NCBI GenBank assembly: GCA_030609605.1
Contig: JAUWBY010000034.1
Coordinates: 1 to 14,278, forward strand
Direction of reading: 5' to 3'
DNA from: Candidatus Eiseniibacteriota bacterium
GTDB taxonomy: Bacteria; Joyebacterota; Joyebacteria; Joyebacterales; Joyebacteraceae
Length of the DNA stretch: 14,278 bases
The notes under the pieces are model-generated. The model had not been told where the DNA came from, made no database searches, and saw only the letters and a list, made by a program, of their open reading frames with translations. Of the stretch, positions 1-5,733 are shown piece after piece. Made by a program: the position numbers and the translations under genes. Numbering within the stretch: position 1 is the stretch's first letter; each line of letters starts with the position of its first letter.

Positions 1-839
1 AGAAGTGCAATCGGAAGACCCTCGAGATCAGACGGAAGGACGAAGATCCTCGCATTCGAGTACAGCTCATCGAGCAGATCACCGTAGACATACCCGAGGA
101 AGCGCACTCGATCCCCTCCCATCGCGTGGAGTTGCTCCACGTACTCCGTTGAGAAACTGGTGCCGCCTGCCACCACAAGTTCGATATCGGTATCGAGCTG
201 TCGGTATGCGTCCAGGAGATAGTGACAGCCCTTCTCAGGAACGAGGCGGCCGACGAAAAGCACGTACTTCCCTGGCTCTATCCCCATCGCCTTTATCTGC
301 TCGGCCTGCCGCACATGCGGCAGGACCGTGCCGTTCGGGATGTAGGTGACTATCTTCCCATATTGCTCCCCGAAGTAGTCCCTAAGGGCCTTGGAGACCA
401 CAATCGTCCTGTCGGGATAGAAGATCGACGTGTGCTCGCACCTTCGGAGGATCCAGGTGGCGAAAGCTCCCCATTTCTCACGCTGCCAGTCGAGGCCGTG
501 CACCGTGACGACGCTCTTCATGCCTCGCAGTCGCGGGAGATTCGCGAAAAGCGATGGTCCCAGCGCGTGGAAGTGAACGATGTCATAGCCGTTGGCCAGA
601 ATGTGCGGGAGGGCCAAGGCGCAGTGTGTCGCCGTGTCAAGATGCTTCGTTCGTACGCTCGGGACGGTCACCATATGTATGCCCCGGTAGTCACCCCTGA
701 TCTTCGTGTAGTAAGGTCGGCAGTAGACCGTCACATCGTGCCCCCTGTCCACGAGTCTCATGCACAGTTCTTCGACGTGGCGTTCGATTCCGCCGTACGT
801 GGCCGGTATCCCCTTCTGTCCCAACATTGCGATTTTCAC
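1..839 (-). CDS. GT4 glycosyltransferase, 3' end cut by window edge
   Basis: A retaining GT-B glycosyltransferase of family GT4, expected to add one sugar to a lipid-linked repeat unit at the cytoplasmic face of the membrane. 279 complete codons are visible and the C-terminus lies beyond position 1. The N-terminus carries the motif GQKGIPATYGGIERHVEEL (residues 7-25), typical of a GT4 group often annotated DUF1972-like or rhamnosyltransferase; donor and acceptor are not predictable. The donor-side Rossmann fold shows FVGRLVPEKG (195-204), with the usual Arg and Lys, and PSDLEGLPIAL near the end, where E273 begins the EX7E motif; its second Glu would lie just outside. The start is a GTG at 839-837 whose bases form GTGA with the TGA of the preceding gene, so translation is probably coupled. 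An ATG four codons later would delete the first beta strand and is less likely. Confidence 0.9.
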   Translation of the reverse strand, partial: MKIAMLGQKGIPATYGGIERHVEELCMRLVDRGHDVTVYCRPYYTKIRGDYRGIHMVTVPSVRTKHLDTATHCALALPHILANGYDIVHFHALGPSLFANLPRLRGMKSVVTVHGLDWQREKWGAFATWILRRCEHTSIFYPDRTIVVSKALRDYFGEQYGKIVTYIPNGTVLPHVRQAEQIKAMGIEPGKYVLFVGRLVPEKGCHYLLDAYRQLDTDIELVVAGGTSFSTEYVEQLHAMGGDRVRFLGYVYGDLLDELYSNARIFVLPSDLEGLPIAL

Positions 840-2056
840 TGCATGACCCTCTCGTAGATCGACATTATCTGTTCGTAGTGGTGATCGGGAGCGTACTCTC
901 TCTCGGCGCGCCGGCGGGCCTCCTTGCCCATCCGAATCGATCTCTCCGGATCGTTCCAGAGCGCGGCGAGCGTCGATGCAAGTTCGCACACGTCACCTGG
1001 TGCAAAGAGAAGACCCGTCTCGCCATCTTCAATCAGCTCCGGAATTCCGCCCATCGTCGAGCCGATCACGGCCTTCCCGTATGCGCACGCTTCATACACG
1101 GCAAGCGGGGAATTCTCGAAGCACTCCGATGGCATAACAACGAACTGAGCTCCACGCAACAACGTTCTGAGCTCTTTGCCGGTTCTGTAACCCACGAACT
1201 CCACGTTCCTGAGCCCGCGCTGCTCCGCTGTCATCCTGAGATCATCTGCGAGAGGACCGTCCCCTATTACCTTGAATACAATACCAGGAGAGAGCGCGAG
1301 AGCCTCCAGGAGCGTCTCCAGTCCCTTCCCGAGGGAAAGGCGACCCACATAGACCGCGTAGCCGTCCGATTCGAAGCGAGGCTCGTAGTTGTCCAGCTCG
1401 ATCGCGTGGGGCAGATGAACTATCTTCCCCGGATCAACACCGTGGGCTATCATGCGGTCCATGAGCGACCGGCTCGGTGCTATGAAAACGCCGACGTGCC
1501 TGCTGTACGTTCCGATCAGCTTGCGAGCATAGGCCTCAAAGGCAACCAGAGCACTCCATACGACCGAGCCGTGCATACATCTATGAACGCACGCGTTGTA
1601 GTACCGCCAATCCGCGCAGCGTTCACACGGCTGCCCGTGGACGAACATCTGGTAGTTCGGACAGATGAGCTTGTGGTCATGAAGCGTCTGCACTATCGGC
1701 ACACCCTCCGCCCTCAGCCCGTATATGATCGAAGGAGAAAGCTGGTGTGCTATGTTGTGAAGATGGGCCACGTCAGGCCGCGTGCGTCTCACCAGCGCTT
1801 CGATCTTCCTCCTTGCCTCCACAGAATGAATCACTCGCGCAGCAGTCCTGAAGCAGCCCCCGATTCCGCGCCGGGCATCGAACCTGACGTGTGAAACGAA
1901 CATATCGGCGTATTCACTCTCCTCGTTCAGCGGATGTTCCATCGCGAATGGCACTACGCTGTGACCGCGTTCTTCGAGAATGCGAATCAGCTCGAAGAGG
2001 TACCGTTCGGTGCCTCCCTTCACGAAGTAGAATTTGTTTGCTGTGAGTATCCTCAT
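836..2056 (-). CDS. GT4 glycosyltransferase with a five-cysteine insert
   Basis: A 406-residue GT4 glycosyltransferase, normal length for the family, predicted to act in the cytoplasm on the growing repeat unit. The N-terminus MRILTANKFYFVKGGTERY is the acceptor-side first strand and loop. YVGRLSLGKGLETLL (236-250) carries the Arg and Lys that contact the donor diphosphate, and E314 and E322 form EX7E. Between the two domains' core motifs sits a cysteine set, C132, C144, C147, C156 and C160, which I recall from a branch of GT4 proteins and which could bind a metal. The start at 2056 was chosen because the family motif begins there and GGGAGG lies at 2076-2071, a longish 14 bases upstream. The frame stays open to 2149, but those 31 extra residues look unrelated to the family. 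It follows the radical SAM gene by 37 bases and overlaps the next glycosyltransferase by GTGA. Substrate unknown. Confidence 0.93.
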   Translation of the reverse strand: MRILTANKFYFVKGGTERYLFELIRILEERGHSVVPFAMEHPLNEESEYADMFVSHVRFDARRGIGGCFRTAARVIHSVEARRKIEALVRRTRPDVAHLHNIAHQLSPSIIYGLRAEGVPIVQTLHDHKLICPNYQMFVHGQPCERCADWRYYNACVHRCMHGSVVWSALVAFEAYARKLIGTYSRHVGVFIAPSRSLMDRMIAHGVDPGKIVHLPHAIELDNYEPRFESDGYAVYVGRLSLGKGLETLLEALALSPGIVFKVIGDGPLADDLRMTAEQRGLRNVEFVGYRTGKELRTLLRGAQFVVMPSECFENSPLAVYEACAYGKAVIGSTMGGIPELIEDGETGLLFAPGDVCELASTLAALWNDPERSIRMGKEARRRAEREYAPDHHYEQIMSIYERVMQ

Positions 2057-2093
2057 TGCAGGACTACGTGCCTCCCAGCAACGCCAGAGGTTC

Positions 2094-3110
2094 TTACTGG
2101 TCCACGCCAGTATCAAGCCCGAGGAACTTGGCTCCAAACATCCACGCAAGCGGCTTCAGGGGCCGCCTGGTCATTGGTGGTGCCACCGTGCAAACCATCC
2201 AACACTGAACATCGCACGACGCCACTGATTCACGCACGGTGCGTGTCGTCTTTCGCTGCATGCTTCTGAAGTCGCTCTCCCGCACGTTCCCCATTTTCGT
2301 CCCACCGATGTTGCAGGGATAGACATCGCCCCAAGGGTCCAGAAAAAAGAAGTCCAGCCCGGCGCGGCACGGCAACCGCCTTGGTCGACCCCGAATGTAC
2401 TCGACGACGCCCCTCAGGTAGTACGCCCTGGCCCAGTCATAAGGACGCCACGAACGAAGATGTCTCCTCATGAGCTCGAGCACCTCACCCACCGACTCCT
2501 TCGAGTGAGGACGCTCCACTTCGTGCTCACCGAAGAAGATCGGGGAACTGTGCGCGGCGCTCATGACGAAGCGAATGCCGAGTTCGTCTGCCTTCTTCTG
2601 CACCCTGGCGATCTCGCCGATGTTGTCCTTGGTCAAGGTCGCCGCAAGCCCAAGGTCCTGGACTCCCAGTCTCTGGAGCCTGTTTGCCGTTTCCATCGCT
2701 TTCTCGTAGGCGCCCGGAATGCCGCGCATCCGGTCGTGTGCCTCTCCTATGCCGTCGACGGATATCCTCACAGCTACTGCCCCGGCGGGATCGGATCGTC
2801 TTGGAGATGTCTCAATGATCCCTGCAATGGCTGCTTCTGTGCGTTCCGGCAAGAGACCATTGGTCGAAATGACGACGCGGGCGCCCGGACACGTCTCTGA
2901 CATGACGGCAACGACCTCGGGCAGATCATCGCGAAGGAACGGTTCTCCGCCGCTCACATTGATCGATCTGAGACTCCGTGGCAGCCAGCGATACTCATCC
3001 GGAGTGAGTTCGCGTGCAGCGTCTGCATTCTGCTTCCAGATGTCGCACATGACGCACCTGGAGTTGCATCTGTATGTGACCGCAGCAACGCAACCGACGG
3101 GACCCCCCAT
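2094..3110 (-). CDS. Radical SAM protein with SPASM/twitch-like C-terminal cysteines
   Basis: A 338-residue radical SAM enzyme. YRCNSRCVMC (13-22) supplies the CX3CX2C cysteines C15, C19 and C22 that hold the [4Fe-4S] cluster binding S-adenosylmethionine. SGGEP (53-57) is the SAM amino-group motif and SVDG (117-120) lies on a later barrel strand. The C-terminal part has C248 (CRAG), C266 (YPC in a DPWGDVYPC stretch) and C299, C303, C307 (CX3CX3C), the arrangement of a SPASM/twitch-type auxiliary cluster region. Similar proteins are common in polysaccharide loci with no settled function; known sugar-acting radical SAM enzymes do epimerisation, dehydration or deamination, so a sugar modification is possible but not shown. 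No small precursor peptide gene is seen beside it, which argues mildly against peptide maturation. ATG 3110 is preferred because GGAGG lies seven bases upstream; the GTG one codon earlier is an alternative. Its ATG shares a base with the preceding gene's TGA. Confidence 0.92.
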   Translation of the reverse strand: MGGPVGCVAAVTYRCNSRCVMCDIWKQNADAARELTPDEYRWLPRSLRSINVSGGEPFLRDDLPEVVAVMSETCPGARVVISTNGLLPERTEAAIAGIIETSPRRSDPAGAVAVRISVDGIGEAHDRMRGIPGAYEKAMETANRLQRLGVQDLGLAATLTKDNIGEIARVQKKADELGIRFVMSAAHSSPIFFGEHEVERPHSKESVGEVLELMRRHLRSWRPYDWARAYYLRGVVEYIRGRPRRLPCRAGLDFFFLDPWGDVYPCNIGGTKMGNVRESDFRSMQRKTTRTVRESVASCDVQCWMVCTVAPPMTRRPLKPLAWMFGAKFLGLDTGVDQ

Positions 3111-4327
3111 CACGCTTCCTCCGAAGCCGTATCGAAACCAAACAGAGCATCGTAGGCTCTGACGATCTCCTCTCCTGTGTGCTCCCAGCAGAGAAGATCC
3201 TCGATGCGCTTGCGGTTCTGCTTGCCCAGGTTCTTCCGAAGCTCAGGATCATCGAGAAGCTGTATGATCCGCTCCCCAAACTCGATCTCGTCGTTGGGCA
3301 CCGCGTACAGCGCGCCATCCTGAGCGGAGTAGCGGCTCTCCTTGAGATCGAAGGAGACGATTGATTTGGCAAAAGTCATGTACTCCAAGACCTTGTTCAT
3401 CGTGGAGACATCGTTCAGCCGGTTCTTGGGGTCAGGACAGACGCAAACGTCAGCGGTCGATAGATACCGCCTCACATCCTCGTCCGGAATGCGACCCGTC
3501 ATCTCAACGTAGTCGGTCAGACCGAGGTCGTCACGAAGGAGCTTTACATCGGCGAAGGAATCCCCCGAACCGATCAGCACGAAGTGGACATCCTTCCGAT
3601 CAACAACATCGACGACGTGTCTGATCGAGCGGAGCAGGTAGTCAAGTCCGTCCTGAGGAGCCATGACCCCGAGGTAGCAAACCAGGTGTTTCCTTCCTCT
3701 CTTGAGCTCTTCCTCCGGTTCGACGAGCGTGAACTGAGAGATCCTGGGCCCACTCCGGACAACGTGGATTCTGCTCTCTGGAAACCGTCCGACTGTGGAA
3801 GCATGCTCCTTGTAGGAGAGGTTTGTCGCTATCACCATATCCGCGGTGCGATACGTGAGCCACTCGAGAACGCGAAGCAGCCCGAAGTTGACCGCCTGGC
3901 GTCCCCCGAACCTGGAAAGGTAAAGCTCAGGACAAAGGTCATGCTGGTCGAACACGAACTTCGAACGTCTGAAAAGCTTGAACAAGAACCCGATCAGGAA
4001 AAATGTGTCGGGCGGGTTGCACGCATGAATCGCATCAAAGCCTTCTCTGCGCGCCACCTTTAGGGCGAGCCTGAGAGACGTCACCCAGCAGTAGGGAAAC
4101 TCCCATGCATATGAGAGCTTATTCGTCGTAGGAGGCGGCGGTGGATAGCGGTAGATCGAGACCCCATCTATGACCTCGAACGACTCCCGGAAGTCTTTCC
4201 CCTGCGGACAGATGACACTGACACCGTAACCGGCAGCTGTGAGCGTCGTCGACTCAAGCCAGACACGCCTGTCGAATGGAACCGGGAGGTTCTCGACGAT
4301 TATGAGGATTCGCTTGTTCTTTTCCAC
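3110..4327 (-). CDS. GT4 glycosyltransferase, WbuB-like
   Basis: A 405-residue GT4 glycosyltransferase. The N-terminal stretch ENLPVPFDRRVWLE (12-25) followed by VICPQG (38-43) is characteristic of the WbuB-like group, many of which transfer an acetamido-sugar in O-antigen or capsule synthesis; the actual donor here is unknown. The middle contains a proline run (YPPPPP, 61-66) and FDQHDLCPE (126-134), both usual for the group. In the donor domain, YLGVMAPQDGLDYLL (218-232) replaces the more common GRLxxxKG loop, and DVSTMNKVLEYM (306-317) supplies E315, the conserved acidic residue of the donor site. The start is GTG at 4327-4325, supported by GGAG six bases upstream (4337-4334); no better in-frame ATG lies nearby. 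It lies 47 bases after the dehydrogenase gene and its TGA overlaps the start of the radical SAM gene, placing both in one transcript. Confidence 0.92.
   Translation of the reverse strand: MEKNKRILIIVENLPVPFDRRVWLESTTLTAAGYGVSVICPQGKDFRESFEVIDGVSIYRYPPPPPTTNKLSYAWEFPYCWVTSLRLALKVARREGFDAIHACNPPDTFFLIGFLFKLFRRSKFVFDQHDLCPELYLSRFGGRQAVNFGLLRVLEWLTYRTADMVIATNLSYKEHASTVGRFPESRIHVVRSGPRISQFTLVEPEEELKRGRKHLVCYLGVMAPQDGLDYLLRSIRHVVDVVDRKDVHFVLIGSGDSFADVKLLRDDLGLTDYVEMTGRIPDEDVRRYLSTADVCVCPDPKNRLNDVSTMNKVLEYMTFAKSIVSFDLKESRYSAQDGALYAVPNDEIEFGERIIQLLDDPELRKNLGKQNRKRIEDLLCWEHTGEEIVRAYDALFGFDTASEEA
3118..3122 (-). promoter_or_regulatory. Ribosome binding site of the radical SAM gene
   Basis: Read on the minus strand, GGAGG is followed by seven bases and then ATG at 3110. 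The spacing favours this ATG over the GTG at 3113, which would be only four bases away. The site lies inside the last codons of the upstream glycosyltransferase, consistent with coupled translation. Confidence 0.7.
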
Positions 4328-4333
4328 GGTCGT

Positions 4334-4337
4334 CTCC
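4334..4337 (-). promoter_or_regulatory. Ribosome binding site deciding a GTG start
   Basis: On the minus strand GGAG precedes the GTG at 4327 by six bases. It is the main local evidence that the WbuB-like glycosyltransferase begins at this GTG. The 47-base gap holding it (4328-4374) shows no obvious promoter or hairpin. Confidence 0.6.
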
Positions 4338-4374
4338 GTCGGAACGTAGGAGCTGAAACGTGTATCCAGTTTTC

Positions 4375-5700
4375 CTACCAGGCGATACCGATGTAGGTTC
4401 CGCGCGCCACTGAGGTGTCTTCCACGATCCTCACGAGGTCAATCATTATCTGGTCCTCGCGCATCCTGGCAGGCACGCTCTTGAACTCTTCGGCGGTATT
4501 GGCCACAACGATGACCTCGGATCTCTCCAGAAGTTCATCGATGCTGGCAGCCTTGAGGCTCTGCACGTACGGCAGTTCACTCTCCAGGAAACCAAGATTC
4601 GCACCGAAGAGCTCCTCCCACGAGATGTTCTCGTCGTAGATGCAAAGATCGTATCCCTTCCCGATCAGAGTGCTCACGACCTGAACGATGGGGCTCTCCC
4701 TGAGATCGTCCGTCTCAGCTTTGAAGCTCATTCCAAGAACGCCGATCTTCTTCTTGCCGCTCTCCCTGATGTAGTTGATGGCGCGCTGGATCTGCAGCTC
4801 GTTCGACGGCGTCGCTGCACTCAGAAGCGGGCACTCGATATCAAGCCTCTGACTCATTCGGACAATGGCCCTCAGGTCCTTCGGAAGGCACGACCCGCCA
4901 AAGGCGAAGCCGGGCTTCAGATAGTAGGGAGAGAGATTGAGCTGCGTGTCCAGGCAGAAGATCTCCATCACCTTGTGGCTGTCCGAGACGCCGAGTCCCT
5001 TTGCCACATTCCCTATCTCGTTGGCGAAACAGACCTTGATGGCGTGGAAACAGTTGTCAGCGTACTTCACCATCTCCGATACGGAGAGCTCGGTTCTCAC
5101 AAGCGGAGCATCGATTGGAGCGCAAAGCTCCTGGAGCACGTCGCCCGCACGACTTCCCGGCGTACGCTCGCCTATCACTATCTTCGGTGGATTGTAGAAA
5201 TCCTTGATGGCAGAAGCCTCACGAAGGAATTCCGGATTGAAGCAGACTCCGAAGTCCTCTCCCTCCCTCTTCCCCGACGAACTCTCGAGAATCGGGATCA
5301 GCTCTTTCTCGACGGTGCCGGGAGGTATCGTGCTTCTGAAGATCACCGTGTGGAACTCGTTCTTCTGCGAAAAGATCTTCCCCATCTGCTCGCACACGCG
5401 CTTCGTGTACTCAAGATTCGGGCTGCCGCTCTCCATCGATGGAGTACCGACACACACGAGCGAGATCTCCGTCTTGGTGATCGCCTCGTCGTAATCGTCG
5501 GTCACCGTCAACAGCCCCTTCGTAACTGCGCTCTTGATCAGTTCACCCAGGCCTGGCTCGACGATGGGGCTCAAACCTTTTCGAATCGGTTCGAGCTTTC
5601 TCGGATCCACGTCGAGGCCTATCACGTGGTGACCCATGTCTGTGAAACAGGCTGCCGATACGCAACCAACATATCCAAGTCCGAGAACGCTGATTCTCAT
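4375..5700 (-). CDS. algD: GDP-mannose 6-dehydrogenase (AlgD type)
   Basis: An NAD-dependent four-electron dehydrogenase predicted to oxidise GDP-mannose to GDP-mannuronate in the cytoplasm, providing an acidic sugar donor. The 441 residues match AlgD (about 436) better than most UDP-glucose dehydrogenases. The N-terminal Rossmann motif is GLGYVG (7-12), and SPIVEPGL (44-51), CVGTPS (83-88) and NPEFLRE (155-161) follow. K212 in MVKYADN, and the catalytic cysteine C271 in GFAFGGSCLPKD (264-275), are present. The approach to that cysteine, NLSPYYLKPGFAFGGSCLPKD, and the short C-terminal ending GIAW closely resemble Pseudomonas AlgD as I remember it. A UDP-glucose or UDP-ManNAc dehydrogenase is the alternative but fits less well. 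The ATG at 5700 has AAAGGAGA 12 bases upstream. It sits 33 bases after the heparinase-family gene, pairing uronate supply with a putative uronate-polymer enzyme. No GDP-mannose pyrophosphorylase gene is present in the window. Confidence 0.9.
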   Translation of the reverse strand: MRISVLGLGYVGCVSAACFTDMGHHVIGLDVDPRKLEPIRKGLSPIVEPGLGELIKSAVTKGLLTVTDDYDEAITKTEISLVCVGTPSMESGSPNLEYTKRVCEQMGKIFSQKNEFHTVIFRSTIPPGTVEKELIPILESSSGKREGEDFGVCFNPEFLREASAIKDFYNPPKIVIGERTPGSRAGDVLQELCAPIDAPLVRTELSVSEMVKYADNCFHAIKVCFANEIGNVAKGLGVSDSHKVMEIFCLDTQLNLSPYYLKPGFAFGGSCLPKDLRAIVRMSQRLDIECPLLSAATPSNELQIQRAINYIRESGKKKIGVLGMSFKAETDDLRESPIVQVVSTLIGKGYDLCIYDENISWEELFGANLGFLESELPYVQSLKAASIDELLERSEVIVVANTAEEFKSVPARMREDQIMIDLVRIVEDTSVARGTYIGIAW

Positions 5701-5712
5701 ATTTCTGGAGCT

Positions 5713-5720
5713 TCTCCTTT
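5713..5720 (-). promoter_or_regulatory. Ribosome binding site of the dehydrogenase gene
   Basis: AAAGGAGA is read on the minus strand 12 bases before the ATG at 5700. Its GGAG can pair with CTCC just downstream across a three-base loop (5707-5717), a four-pair hairpin too weak to claim as regulatory. Confidence 0.5.
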
Positions 5721-5733
5721 CGTCAGCACCCTG

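Noticed and set aside
305..324. Perfect 8-bp inverted repeat (CCTGCCGC / GCGGCAGG) with a four-base loop.
   Set aside because: It lies within the coding region of the first glycosyltransferase. One or two repeats of this size are expected by chance in 14 kb and nothing nearby suggests a function.
2057..2149. Upstream extension of the second glycosyltransferase frame adding 31 residues.
   Set aside because: It runs into the radical SAM gene and the added residues do not look like a GT4 N-terminus, whereas the ATG at 2056 begins the first beta strand.
4328..4374. Possible promoter in the gap before the WbuB-like glycosyltransferase.
   Set aside because: No -35/-10 pair with sensible spacing was found; the gap is short and contains only a ribosome binding site.
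5707..5717. GGAG-AAG-CTCC hairpin that could hide the dehydrogenase ribosome binding site.
   Set aside because: Only four base pairs with a three-base loop and no extension on either side; too weak to claim regulation.
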